The notes: generated from the sequence alone by a model not told the origin. A stretch of DNA of 64,000 nt from Ectocarpus siliculosus (GCA_000310025.1 FN649747.1:2195183-2259182); one strand, 5' to 3'; shown: positions 48,201-61,400, numbered from the stretch's first letter. Numbers and translations: made by a program.

Positions 48201-51200
48201 AGCGAAGCCTCGGCCAGGTTGTTCTCGTCTTCCCTCTGGTAAGGCCGAAGACCGGCCAGAACGCGGAGTCCCGCGAGGGTGATGAGCATCGCAATCACCA
48301 CCTGGCGAAGGTCGAGATCGTCAGGCAGACGGACATCGCAGACACGGACACGCGCGCGCCGATTTCGCGGTGTTGGGAATCAATTCGGGGTTCGAGTTGG
48401 TCGAGCTAAATACCGGGCGTGCTGCGATGCTACACAGAGAGAGCGAAGGTTCCCTCAGTTTTCTGATTGGTTACAAAGCCCTCGTTGGAATGGGAAACGT
48501 TTGACGATTGGTGAAAGTTCGTGGTCGATCGGTTGTTTTGCAACGCAACAGCTGCCAGGGGAAGTAAAAACTCGCTACGGATATTGCCGCTGTTGTTGTC
48601 GTCACTCTTTCACCGCGGTGCGGGATGGATACAGTTGGCGGCAATGAATGCATTGATGGCTTAGCGGATACATATCATAGGCACTTTGATAGGGTGACGG
48701 GACAAAGCATTGATGGGGTCACGACGGATAGGTACGTTGATGGGAGCTCATCGCCTCCCGCCGCTCCGCATTGCTCTCGCGTGTGACGTCGGCCCCTTTG
48801 CTCCTCCTCCTCCTCCTCCTCCTCCTCCTCCTCCTCGTCGTAGTTCTGATTTCGTTTTTCTTCTGTAACTCCTGTAGTGTTTATTTTGTCCCTGTGGTTT
48901 GCTCGCTGGCCTTACGCACCTGCGTAGATGTTCCCTGCTCGAAGTAGACGAGCAGACCCGTAAGGAAGAGCTTTCGGACGCACTCCCACACTTCGTAGTA
49001 GTACACCGCTGGCCGGTACGTCCCCCACAGGAACCTGAAACCACACACGCCAAACCCACGGAGGAACGGAGGCAACTCAGTGAACACGGCAAGCAAGTTG
49101 TTCGACAAGCAAGTTGTCCCACAAGCAAGTTGTTCGACAAGCAAGTTGTCCCACAAGCAAGTTGTTCGACAAGCAAGTCGTTCGACAAGCAAGTCGTTCG
49201 ACAAGCAAGTTGTCCCACAAGCAAGTTGTTCGACAAGCAAGTCGTTCGACAAGCAAGTCGTTCGACAAGCAAGTTGTCCCACAAGCAAGTTGTTCGACAA
49301 GCAAGTCGTTCGACAAGCAAGTTGTCCCACAAGCAAGTCGTTCGACAAGCAAGTCGTTCGACAAGCATGTTTGGCAATAAATCACACCCGCTGGACCGAT
49401 CCCAATAGCTCGATTTCTCCGCCAGAAACGCCAAACATCAAAAGGACACGTTTTCAGAAAAGTTCGTCTACGAGACGGGCGACATTTTTGGCACCGTCAC
49501 TGCTGTGTGCAATGTTCGTGCCGCACACTCACAAGAAATCAGAAAATCGGTTTTTAAGGGGCGTTCTGTTACCTTCTGCAACCCACGGCAATCACGGCTG
49601 GGGGGCAGGCCGGGCTGGTTCAATGAACGCCCGATTTCTACCGTCGTTTCGGGTCTTTGCTCCAAAATGTCCTCCGCTACGACATTCATCGTAGACGTCT
49701 CCGCTCTTTTTTCGTGTGTTTTTTTACTCCAACACCCCGGCACCAGATAAGCGTCGACGCACCCGAGAGGGAAGAGTGCGCTCGTCCAAGGGTTGATTGA
49801 GGGCAAAAAACGTGCGTACAGCCGGCAAGCCCGTCGTCCACCGGTATCAAACTCACTTGGTCTTCTTGATCGTGGCGTCGGATTCCCTCTTCTTGATCGA
49901 AACCTCCGGGTGGACAGGGTCGGGGTTGATCCGCTCCTTCCCCAGGTACAGCACGGCCAGGTAGGTGAGAGGGATGCCCGCCGGGAAGATGATGGCCATG
50001 ATGATTGCGTAAACCTAGAAGCCACACACACACACACAAAAGTTTAGGAAAACATACGGAGGTGGCACACGACCGTGGTACTACAACTGAGAAGGTTTAT
50101 ACAATTCGCAGGAGATGAGTATCGCTCGCAGGATAAGCACTTACCTTGCCTAAAACTTGCAAGACTGCTCGCTCTGTAGCAAAAGCAAATCAAACAGCAT
50201 GAAAAAGAACACAGTGTGCCATGTACGCATGAGCCAAGAAGATTCCGACGCGACCGCACACGAACAGGAGATGCCTCACGGGCGAGGTTACTTCCTCCTC
50301 TCAGAGGATGCGGGGCACCACCGGCGCTGCACAGGCACAGCTACCCAGCTAACCCAGTAGCACCACTCACGTAAATAAAGGTGTACTTGTTGCTGCCGCA
50401 GCTGATGCGGAAGTCCGCCTTGAGGTAGCTCGATCCGTCGTCGAAGTCCTGGCAGTCGAACGCCTCCATGATGAGCGTGCTCGTGACGATGTAGAAGAAG
50501 AACCCCGTCAGCAAGACGCCTCCGGCCGTGTTGTCGAAAGCCGCGCGCCGCGACGCCTCCGTGCTGCGCGTTCTGAGGAGGTATATAGACGGGGGGGGGG
50601 GGGGCTTGTGAGAACATGCACCCATGATGGAGACTTACACTCGTGCGACTGCAGCTGATGGCACTGGTACCGACATAGTGCGTAAAGGCCTGCAGACATC
50701 TTCAAATCGATTTCGAGTGATGAAGCAGCCTATTAACACACAACGGCAGACACACGGGAGCGTTCCTTCACACCTGACGGTCTTGGCGTACTGAGCCATG
50801 AGGACAGCCACGATACCGAGCGGCAGCAGCGTGGTAAACACGAGCTGCTTGAGGAAGTCGGGCTGGAACCAGCAGCTCTGGCTCAGCAGGCCCCAGAAGT
50901 CCAGGCTGATAACAGAAACCTTGTCGGCGTATCTTTGGGCAGGGGGGGGGGCGAGGGGGCAGGGATATACAATCGCAAGTGAACACAATTTGAGGTGCAT
51001 ATCAGACGCTTCGAGCCTCATCGAACCGGAAACGATGCGACGCGACTGACGAACACCTTTCTAGGACTAAAAAACAAAATGCATCCAGAGACACAATCCT
51101 CCAAACGCGGTAATACCTTGAGCACATCAAACGAAACAGGAAACAGGAAGATGCCAAGACCGCCCCGGCGTGGGGACGGGCTCTCTCGCCCACACGGGAA

Positions 51201-54200
51201 ACCACAGGTGCGTGCACACAAACGCACAAGCCAATCAAAAGCCGCCCCCTCACGGGGTCCCAGATCATGGTGTTTTGAAGCGTTTTCCGTACTTAGCCGC
51301 ATTGGAACTGTCGTCTTTGAGACTGGCGTCGCGGCCGGTGCTAGCAACAACAGAATAATGAACACACACACACCAGCACGCACCGGTTGATGGTCTCCAG
51401 GTACTGCAACAGAAACAAAAACGAACACACACAAGCACCAGCACACACAGGATGACGGCCTCCAGGTGCTGCAACAGAAACAAAAAAGAAACACACACAC
51501 AAGCGCAGCACACACACCGGTTGAAGGCCTCCGGCCACTGGACGTCGAGCACGACGGGAAAGGTGGTGACGATCTGGAAGTGCGTTACCAGGATCTTGAA
51601 CCGTACCACCAGGGTGTCCTTCCACTGCTTGATGAACTTGAACACTCTTGTGGTACAGCAGTAACGCATGGTAGTTATGACGCAGACACGTGGGTAGCGA
51701 AGCGAGCGGAAGCAGGGATTAGACCTCCTCACGTTCCCTCCCGCCCATTTCCCGCCAAGCTTAACCCGAGGCAGGCTTGCTTCACCATGGAAGCTCAACG
51801 GTTGGGTAGACAAGTAAGGAAGCTCTGCGCTTGAGCAGATAGCAAGGAAGGACCAGGCTTCCACCATGGAAGCTCTGCGGTTGGGTAGACAGCAAGGTAG
51901 GGCGCCATGCACGATTCTCTACCCTGTGAGCTAGCTTGTCCTGGGTACTCCGACCGGTGACGCACCTCTGGCCATGAAACATACCCGGCACAACTCACTC
52001 GCTTCCACCGCCACTGCCGCCGCCATCGGCCGACATCGTGGCGGCGGCGGCGGCAGGTGCAGCGGCGGCCGTGCGTCCGTAACGTGAGACTTACTCTGCG
52101 ATGGAGAAACAACGTCACCCGTTCTACATACACGCCACAAACGCACTGTACGCTTGACTACTCATCCCTCTCATCTACACAAGTGAGAGACCGACCCAAC
52201 CGAACCCGATTCCTCCCGTGGAAGCGCAGACGCCCCCCCGCCCCCGCCCCCCCCCTCATAGGTACCCCCTGGCTCACTTGGAGTTGGTTCCCACGGTCAT
52301 GACGTTGCTCGCCGCGGCGTCGTTGGCGTCGTCATCGTGCTCCCTCGCCTTCTCCTCCAACGTCGACGACGCCTTGGACAGCACCACCAGAAACACCGCT
52401 AGCGCCGCAAGGAAGAGGCTGTTTTTTTCACACGTGTGTACATGCCGTCCGGATACATATGCCATAAAAAAAAGACACAGCAAACCGATCAAGTCAAGGG
52501 CAAACAGCGGGGCGGCAAGCGTGTGTTAACTAATATCTAGCACGCATCCTGTGCTCCTCTGCTTAGATCACCTAAACGCCTCCGGAGAAATCGCTACGCA
52601 CGCGGTGGAACTGAGTAAGAGCTTCCGCGTACATACTTCTACGCTAGCTTTCTGTGTGGCCGCTTCGCGATGTGTCTCTACTACGCACGTGGACGGATCA
52701 GCCGAGTTTCTGGCCAAACGCTGCCAGCCCAAAGGGCGTACGCACCTACAGGAGATGAGGTGGGAAGCTCTTAGTTACGCGCTAGGCGAGGAACAAAAAA
52801 TGTTTTCCCCTAACCTATCTATGGGGGGTGGGGGGGCGGGCGGGGGCGTTACGGGCGAAGGCCACCACAGTTGATGCGGAGATGGCGCCCCATGCTGACG
52901 ACAGCAGCTGCTGGGGGTCTCACATGATGGTGATCATGGAGGATGCAGCGTTACCCCCGGAGCACTCCAGGCACTCGTAGCTGCCGCTGGGGTAGTAGTC
53001 GTTCTCGCAGACGGCACACACTGTCGACGTCGTTTTGAACGTTATTGTTGCCGTGGTGGTGTTAGCAGCGTTCGTGCGGAGCCACAACAACACACCGACA
53101 TGATACGTACGACTTGGCGGCGGATGCGGGAAAGCAGGGCGGGTGAATGAATCGACACACCGGGGGGTCGGTCGGGAGACGACGTTTCATTCGCGGTGCA
53201 GCAGTACACCGCTCTTGCGGCATCACGAGCCACGACCCGTCGAAGCACTTCGGGCGGGCCCTGCCTCTCGATGATTTCAAGAGACAGGTCGCGGTCTATT
53301 GGGGAGGAAATGGCACCAAAACAACGACTACCAGCAACACTGTCGCAAGAAGACGGAGCGCACCACACACCCCATACAACGTTCAGCGCCGCCCACTGGG
53401 TGCTTTAGAATTAGACAGGACAAGAAAGGGTTTATCAAAAATACGACAAAACGAAAAAAAAGAAGAGAACGGCGTATGAACACACAACCACCAACAGGAA
53501 GTGGAACGCTGGGTGCGAGCGGGAGGGAATAGAGGGAACACTATTGTGTTGGTTGATTGAGACCATGCTATTAGTCTAACAATTTGGGTGCAGGCGCGGC
53601 AAACTCGAGAGTAGCAGCGACGCCGAGCTTTGCCCGCCCTGTAGCGCCCAAGGCCATTTCGCTGAACGAGGTTCGGGTATATCCGTTGAAGGCGGTGCCT
53701 TGAACGCACCGTTCGCAGACCGAGATCTACAGACTAGCAACACTTGCAGCGCAGGCGAGACTCGTGACTAACATGCGGATCTGAGGGGACCCGGCGGTTG
53801 TGACCTGTTGCTACGTAGGTGTATGGATGAGTACTCACGTGGCCCCTTGAAGCCGTCGCTGCAGTACGTCTCTACAGTGGCTCCGCCAACACAAGCGTCC
53901 GCGTTGGGGCACTCGTACACGATGTCCGAGGCTGAAGACGAAGGGACACAGCAGAAGAGACAACCACCCACGACAACGACAACGACAAAAAAAAAAATAA
54001 CGATCGATCAGCACGTACGCGTATGGTTCGCGCTTTGACCACGGAAGAGAACAACCGATCAACGAATTTCGAAAACGAGGGCGGTTGCAGCGACGACTCC
54101 GAATGATTCAACACATGGCCTGGACCATTGTACAATAGTAAAGGTCTCCAATAGGCTGGGCACGGCACACTGCTGGCTCTCTCCAGAGTGTTGCACACCG

Positions 54201-57200
54201 CTAGCCGTTGAGGCCAAAACCGTCGCAGAAGCAGCAGCACGTTTCCCACAGAAGCGAGATGGAGGTGAGAAAAAACTACAAATAGTACACGCCTTACAAC
54301 TCCACTTGCTGCTTGCAGAAGGCCTCTCGATTGTACCCGCGTAGGGGGTTCCGTAAAATCGTGGTTGGAAAAAAATCCCCATCTATGCTTAATCCGCTAT
54401 CTACATAATTTTCTGCGGCAATAAGTAAATCCGGATTCAACTCATCATACAGCCTCGCGACTCACTGTTGCTGGTTCTCCAAAACCCGGCCTCCAAAGTG
54501 CAAACGACTGCCCCTACTTCCGATACCAATCCATCGCCACAGGCCAGGCAAGGACTGACAACCGATCGCCATCGCCGTCAGGTCCCGCCCCCGCGGCGTT
54601 CCAGAAAGAAGCGCAGCAATAAAACCAGCAGCCCGGAGATTTTGAAGACCAGCGCACGGGGGCCCAAGCGAAAGAAGCGCGGCGGAGCACGGCACCGATC
54701 GAGAGAGTCAGCGGCGTTTTTTTTTAGCGCACGCACGACACACGTTTCGCAAATGCGACAACAACCCGTGCCAGTGGCACTGCTGCAGAACCCGCCACAA
54801 CTTGGGACCCCATCCCACACTAAAAGCTAAAGCCAATAACTCTTTGTTGGTTCTGCAAACTAATCAGGGTGACGGTACAGTCGTAGGCCCTCTATAAGGC
54901 GAGTGCCCGCTGTAGATGCGGGTGAAATTGGCTGGCACAGTTGGAATATTCAAGACGGTTAATACACTGAATAAGGCGGGTGCCCTGCATGGGGCGGGTG
55001 AGCCGGTCTGGCGCATACCCGCCTCATAGAGGGCCTACGACTGTATGTGTAATATTCGTCAGCAAGCTCCACTCCTGTGAATGTGGAGATTGCTGTGCCG
55101 TTTATTCTAGTCTCGTCCGCGCACCCACTCCCCAGTTGTCGGACAAACCCGCAGCACGGATTGCGCGGTCGAGACGAACAGCGCGGGAGAGTTGTATAGA
55201 CGAAAACGTACCCCGCAAAACAAGTGGCAATTCTTGTTCGTGGATTGCCACGAGATCTTCCTCATTCGTTGCGCGGGGTACACGTAATCGTCACTTAAGA
55301 GTTGGGTTTCTCACTCTGCGCTTTCTTCGGCCTTGTAGAAGTTTTCCAAGCAAAGGTTGCAGCTGATCTCCAAGCTCGTTCCTTCAAGGGAGACCTCTAG
55401 CTCCCTCCCAGCCTCGCTAAGTTCCGGGGATTTTTTCGCAACAGAACGAGACAACAACGAATGTCGAATGATACGTACACGGTTCGCACAAGTGGACGGG
55501 GTTGTGTGGAGTGCACAGCATCGCAGGTCAAAAGCCTAAGGTAGGGTTGCAATCAGTTGGCAGTATAGAAAGAGTGATGCAGGGTTTGCAATCAATTGGT
55601 AGTATCGTCACGGACGGGCGGTCAAGAAAGAAGTCATGTTCTTCGGCCGAAACCTTGGTGGATCGTGCTACTCCACCGGAACCAAAAAAGGCGATGCGGT
55701 CTGAGCCCTTGCGTCTCAGGGTTCCGTTCAAAACCAAGTGTGGTATTTCGACGCCCCCCCCTACAGCAGGTACTCGCGTTTCACTTCAACGCCGTCGAGG
55801 TGTATAAATAGGTGCGAAGGGTCTTGTGGGTGGGGTGGGGTGGTCGGCTTGCACTGCAGTACGTGCAACGCCAATAGCCGTCTCTCCCAAGAACGGCGTG
55901 CTTCTTCTGGCACGAGCGGGTTTCGCCGCCCCGACGGCGTGTCTTCCTCCATTCACGAATAGCAAGCTCGGACGACGATACCCGGCTGAACTGAGCAAAG
56001 CCGCCAGTTTTACCTGTATGTACTTCGAAGTACTTGCAGTACAAGTAGTAGTAAAGGGTCGGTAGACACGCTGAAACAATCTCTGAACCCCGTTGTCTGG
56101 AGGGGCACCGAGGGAGGCTGGACAGAAGCAAGAGCAAATTATATGCCGGCGAGGTCGGTCCTAGGCGTTAAGGACGGACGACACTGCAGCAGGTGCTTGA
56201 AGGGCGATCGTACAACTACACAGTAACTACTTCTACCACCTGCGTCCCGCGCACGGTTCAGACGCGCCGAACACGGGAGCTGCTGCTGGTCCCTAGTGTA
56301 AGCCTCCCCCGGGCGATCCTTCGTTGCTTCGGCCCCCCCACCCACTCCAAGAAAAACGCGAACAAATACTTATAGAAACAAAAGGTGTTCGGTATTTCCC
56401 ATGGCACGAAAGGTCTGGAGCAGGCATACCCACTGCTGCAGAATTCTTGACACGGCGGTGCTGCGTCGTACGAAATGAATGTACGCGTTATTGTGCAGCC
56501 ACTGCTGTGCGTGCGGTTTACATTTTATCCATCAAGGTGAGCCAACAACAATCCGCGTGCATCAACTCACAATTCTGCAACAGACAGGTACAAGCTCGCT
56601 CAAGTGATTGACACCGACAGCCGGCCGCGCTGGTGCCCAAACCGAAAAACCATTCCACCGCTATGCACACAAGAGAGCTCGTTTTGTGAGCTACAGCGCC
56701 ACAGCTCTCTCGACCTCTATCTGCCGCAGGTGCCGTTACTCGTGACCAAAGGTTGGACACTTGATGTGAGAGTCGAACAGCTCGGAGATGATGACACAAG
56801 AAAATCATCCGTCAATGGACCAATTAAACCGAAACTCGGGGAAGGGACCCAACGAGAGCCAGAGAGTAGCAAAGCTCTATTGGGGCTGGTCGAGGGATCA
56901 AGCTCCGCGCGGGACTGTCTGTTTGTGGTCCGAGCAACCATTGGGCAGCGGACACGCAACTGCTGTTGGCTGTTGGTTTGGCCGGCAAAGTAGGCAGAAC
57001 ATCTTCGTACGTAAATTACACTCCTTCGCCGCACACTGCAGAGAATTTTGACTTCCAAGGCACAGAGCGCAGCCTTCAAATCTGACAGCTGGGGAGCATG
57101 CCGACCACCAGAAAGTCCGGTGCAGCGGGCCTATCTATCCGTATCTCCCTCCCGCACCACCGTGAAAGCTGTAGCTCGCTGTCACGAAAAACAGTTCCGA

Positions 57201-57397
57201 AGCCTGTCCCCTCTACCCGACAAACGATGGGATCACGAAAGAAAAGGATTTGCACCGCACTTTCTTCTCTCTCTCTCGCTCTCTCACCAGGTGCTCACGC
57301 CACACGTCTCGGTTGTACAGCTTTCGTTCTGGGCTGCGACGGAGGAAAAACACAAGAGGATCGTCCAACCAGCTAGCGCCACGCCTGCGCGTCCCAT
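45272..57397 (-). CDS. Multi-pass membrane protein with Cys-rich, ephrin-receptor-like ectodomain
   Basis: Proposed exons (minus): 57397-57288, 55416-55315, 54554-54466, 53931-53839, 53020-52924, 52418-52278, 51646-51518, 50932-50774, 50572-50371, 50014-49857, 49034-48920, 48301-48180, 47398-47354, 46690-46618, 45861-45791, 45527-45272. All join in phase to 653 aa. It starts with a signal peptide (GRAGVALAGWTILLCF...AAQ). A Cys-rich region follows: SCNLCLENFY, PCLACGDG, YECPNADACVGG, GFKGPLCAVCENDYY. About nine membrane segments come next, starting SMITIILFLAALAVFLVV. They include FLWGTYRPAVYYYEVWE and FAGLLIKADVADEDGYD, typical of a large stramenopile family annotated as ephrin-receptor-like or GCC2/GCC3. 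Function is unknown. It is probably a cell-surface or vacuolar membrane protein. Exons 3-15 are well supported. Exons 1, 2 and the last are less certain, and other 5' exons may lie in 55417-57287. Confidence 0.75.
48803..48837. repeat. (CTC)n simple repeat
   Basis: About 12 CTC units in an intron of the membrane-protein gene, about 80 bp downstream of the exon that ends at 48920. Confidence 0.95.
49083..49372. repeat. 16-bp tandem array with dyad symmetry, about 18 units
   Basis: Unit variants are TTGTTCGACAAGCAAG, TTGTCCCACAAGCAAG and TCGTTCGACAAGCAAG, in a mixed, partly higher-order order. Each unit, with its neighbour, contains the inverted pair CTTGT...ACAAG around a 3-bp loop. It lies in an intron just upstream of the acceptor at 49035. 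All units are free of stops in several frames on both strands, which creates long false ORFs. Confidence 0.95.
49378..49490. repeat. Degenerate fragment of the 22984-type MITE
   Basis: CACACCCGCTGGACCGAT, AGCTCGATTTCTCC, ACGTTTTCAGAAAAG and TACGAGACGGGCGAC match, in order, the left half of the element at 22984-23200. No right terminal repeat was found. It sits next to the 16-bp array. Confidence 0.6.
54878..55043. mobile_element. Pogo-like MITE, 166 bp, TA target duplication
   Basis: Ends are CAGTCGTAGGCCCTCTATAA on the left and the reverse complement on the right with one mismatch in 23 bp. TA flanks both ends (54876-54877 and 55044-55045). The CAGT start, the CCCTCTATA block and internal GCGGGTG motifs resemble the larger element at 61137-62815, so they are probably one superfamily. 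It lies in an intron of the membrane-protein gene. Confidence 0.85.
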
Positions 57398-58441
57398 GGT
57401 GCCGAAAGTGTTCAGCAGAGAAGGGAAGTGCTGTCCGTTCTTCAACCCATGCACGCAGGGGTGTGCAATATCTGATTTGCCACTGCCACAGCCTGGGTAG
57501 GGGTATCTTGGGGGCCCCGTGTGTACACTCTCCGGAGAACCGATGCGAGAGATCATGCACTACTGCACCATTACCACACAGAGATCATTCAGCAGCGAGT
57601 GGGGCAGGCCCCCACTCGCTGCAGAGACTCCACCGCGTCCCTTTCATTATGGTACTATCCCGAACGGGTGTAGCGTTCCTGTGAAATGTGTACATATAAA
57701 TAATAGTATTTCTTAGAGAGGCCCATAGTGTACCCTCGCCCTGAAGTAGTAACAGAAGAGAGAGTGGGCGTCGGTCAACAGCACCCCACACGGCTGGCTG
57801 CAGAGTGAAACACAACATATTCCCAAGTTGCACACATTCCCTTGAGGAAATGTGTCAATGTATAGTTTAGTCCCTTTGCGATGACATGCATTGATACGAA
57901 CAAAAGTTGTTGTGCGCATGTGCGCATGTACGCATGTGGTATGCATTATGCATAGACTCGCGAAGTCCACTATCCCACAGGTGTCCCTCGACTCATTGTG
58001 AAGACTTCGACATATCTCGACAGAGGGTGTGTGCATGTAGTCTTTCGCTGGCGTTGCGCATTTTAAACAGTGGTGTGCACAGGCTTGTATGCACTGAAAG
58101 TCCGTCCACGGTTGATTGTTGTAGCTCCATCCTCACTGTTGTCGAGACGGTCATGAACTCTACAAATGAAGGAGTAAATTTACCGCGGAGCTGCGCGAAT
58201 GCTCCGTTAATGACGACTACTAGGTCAGTCTAGATCTACAGCGAGCAGTTCGTAGGCAGAAGTGTCGCACGCACAAGAAAAAACACATTTAGGCGCCGGT
58301 GCCGTTGCGCCAAAAACCAGCACGGCCACTTTTTGTGCGTTCACGTCTGCCTGCACAAAAAGGGAACAAGATCCCTAGGTGTTGACCACACGCGCAGATA
58401 GACGTCCCCTGCATCGTGCGCAACTACGCTGCTAAACTAGC
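57398..58441. other. Intergenic region between APRT and the membrane-protein gene
   Basis: Both flanking genes are on the minus strand. The promoter of the membrane-protein gene and the 3' UTR of APRT should lie here. A GCATGTGCGCATGTACGCATG alternating purine-pyrimidine stretch lies near 57916-57936. Nothing else recognised. Confidence 0.45.
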
Positions 58442-61400
58442 CTAGCTGCTCTCCTCGCCCTTGACGGTGAGGATGTTCTCGCTGATGAGCGACCACACAG
58501 GTACGTCCGCATGGCGCTCGTGCAGCTTGCCAACGCCGTTCAACGCTTTCAGCTCGATCATACACGCGCACTCCACCACCTCAGCACCCTGCACGCGAAA
58601 ATTTCACAGACAGGTGGACGGGACGTATGTATGCAGTTCTGCATGAATTTCGTACTACCCCATCTCTCGATAGCCTAGACTAATGGTTTTGCACACATGC
58701 AATGAGGTTCTGGCCCGGCACCGTGGGGGTAGTTTCTGTCCAGGCAGGATTAGTGCTGATGCGCAAGCACTGGAGAAAAGAATGGCCAGACGCATCTTCA
58801 GGATCACAACGGCTACAACCACCGCAGTAGTACGTGCAAAAACCACGACCAACAACGTTGAAACGAGTTAGCCTCCTCTTTTCTCCGTATACGCGTGACT
58901 CATGTTGTGACTAAAAAATCGATTACAACCACCATCCAGTCCCGGTGCCCGAATGAACGAACCACCAAGGCTGCCCATGGAAAGAAAAGCTCCAGAGCTC
59001 CATCAACAAACAATCTGGAGGATAGAACTCAACCCCAACTGCTGCGACGAATGGTCCCATCGATCGCCACCAGCGGCAGCCAGCTTCTCATGGATATGGC
59101 GGCGACATAGCAGTAGCCCTCTCCCTTAACACCGCCCAAACCCAACCTTCACCCCGACATCGCTGCCGTCGATCTTCGCCACAAAATGAACGCCACACAC
59201 AACAAGCCGGCCTGCAGATGCGCTACTACTACTGCACATGTTCTAGTGCAGCGGTAGGTATATCGCAGCCGTAGATCCGACTCACCAACCCTTTCACGAG
59301 GTCGACTCCGGCCATCAGCGTGCCCCCCGTTGCCACCAAGTCGTCCACAAGAACTACCCGCTGCCCCGCCGTGGCCGCCGAGCGCTGCACGCACAAGGCG
59401 TCCTGGCCGGCCCCGTCGTCCCCCTTGTACTCCTTGGAGTACGCCGCTCCATCGATGACGTTTGGCATTTTCCCCTGGGGGGAACGGGAATATTCAGCGC
59501 GCACGGTGCGAGCGGGGGAGTACTACTCATGTTTTGCATGCCGTGTGCATAATGTTTTGACCTCGCGTCCTCTCTGAGAGGCGGGGTAGGTGGGGGACGA
59601 AGGATGACGAGAGTTTGCGTGTCGAAATCAAGTTGTGATCAGCACGAACGAGGTTTTGTCGGCGACGATGGTGCAAAGAGGGGGGCGGGGAGTGGGCGGC
59701 CTGCTTCAAGGGAGAAGAGAAATCGACTGCTGCGACGGCGGTTACCTGGCGCACCTCCGGCGGCGCGTCCGGGGTTTGGCCGGGGCGTTGCTGCCAATTA
59801 TTCATGTACTAGCATATGCGTACATACATCCAATTATTGCAAGACCGAAACTTCGAGGTTTTTGCTGTGCCGCCTTGAGTTGACTCGGCAACGTCCGTCT
59901 TCCGGCACCCCCTTGAGTTGGCCCCCAACAGGACGATCCGTGCCGCGACGTTGGCAGACGAAAGCCTTGTCACCCATCCATTCTTTTCCGTTCACGCGGA
60001 CAAGAAGGAGCACAATCTACGAAGGCGCTTACTGATTCTTCGGACAGGGAAACGAATGTACTTCCACCTTTTTCCTCAGCATGAAGAACGGGATGTTGAG
60101 CGCGAGAGCCACCGGCGGGCCGAGGATGAAGCCTCGAGCGTCGAAACCACCAATGGAGTCAATCTTCATGCCCCTGGAAAACGGTTTTACGCGGGAGAAG
60201 GTTGATGAAAGCGGGACAATCAATCGAATGGAGGGTTGGTTCATTTCCACGACGAAAAAAAGGCGTCGCGAGTCCGCGCATTTATGTACCGGGGTACGTG
60301 AACGTGAAACCAGTGGCGCGTAGAAGCAACCGACTGTTCCTTCGAGGTGAACGTTTCAATGGCATGTACCTGTATCTATCAGCGAAGATCTTGACGGCCA
60401 AAGCGAAGGCTTCGGGGTCAGCGCACATGCCTGGTGAGCGCCATGAGAAAACAAAGGCGTTACAGAGAGGGTTGGCACCACTGGCTGAGTTGGACGAGTG
60501 ATCACCATTCGCGATTGGACGAGGAATTGAACGTTGCCGTTGCATTTATAGCTTCTGAGTCATGTGGGATTCCACGTTGGAGTGTGGACAAATCAAAACG
60601 TGTCCTGCAAAGTAGGTTGTATTGTGAGCCTATCAACAGTGACCGGGCAAATAGGTTTCGTTCCGACGGTGTCATCACGGCCGCCACGGTATGTTGCACA
60701 CAGGACTTTTAGTTCACCTTATATCTGGCTTAAATTTGCTTACGACACTTGATCGTAGAGTAAGTCAGCTACAAAGTACATGGAGCACCTACGGCCAGTT
60801 TTGGCAGGTGAGAAGCAGTTGACACGCCGGGCAGAAACTCATGTTTGTTAAAAAAAAATGCGCCAGAACAGCAATGCTTGTTGCAGAAAGGAGGACAACT
60901 GCAGCCCAGACTGCTGTAAACCGAAATATTGCCAACTCTTTCAAATGTTATCGTTCGCCGTTGGTGTAGACAACACCAGAACTCCCCTCCCGACGCTCTC
61001 GATGTTCGCCGATTATTGTTGACTAACGTACGCGAAGGAACCACATCTCAAACTTACCCCTGGACACAAACCCGACCCTTATCCTGTGTGTGGCATCTCC
61101 CCCTTCACATGGTACGGTTATCGACATATCGACGTACAGTGGGGGTCCCTCTATAGTGCGGGTTATATAGTGCGGGTGCCCGCTAATTTGCGGTGAAATC
61201 GCTAGGCACAAATTGAGTCCTCTAAAGTGCGGGTGCCGCACTATTGGGGGCACCCCTCTATAGTGCGGGTTTGACCCCTCTCAAGACCCTATATAGTGCG
61301 GATTTGACGTCACGCCACGTCACCACCCGCCTAGATGCGGTCAAACCTAGATAGCCAACCCACACATTTTCCCGACACAAACACACACAGTCGTACTGGC

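Noticed and set aside
49083-49372. CRISPR-like regular array
   Set aside because: Units are contiguous 16-bp repeats without unique spacers, in an intron of a eukaryotic gene. It is a minisatellite.
48748-49694. Long ORFs on both strands (up to 228 aa) over the 16-bp array
   Set aside because: They exist because the repeat has no stops. On the minus strand the only real coding part is 49034-48920, which is an exon of the membrane-protein gene in another context.
52010-52100. Extra Ala/Gly-rich exon in the membrane-protein gene before a GTGAG-type donor
   Set aside because: No acceptor gives a compatible phase without a stop, whereas direct joining of 52278 to 51646 is in phase and gives sensible protein.
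58655-58855. Minus-strand 66-aa ORF with a signal-peptide-like stretch
   Set aside because: It falls inside APRT intron 4, with no domain and no splice logic. The hydrophobic stretch is probably chance.
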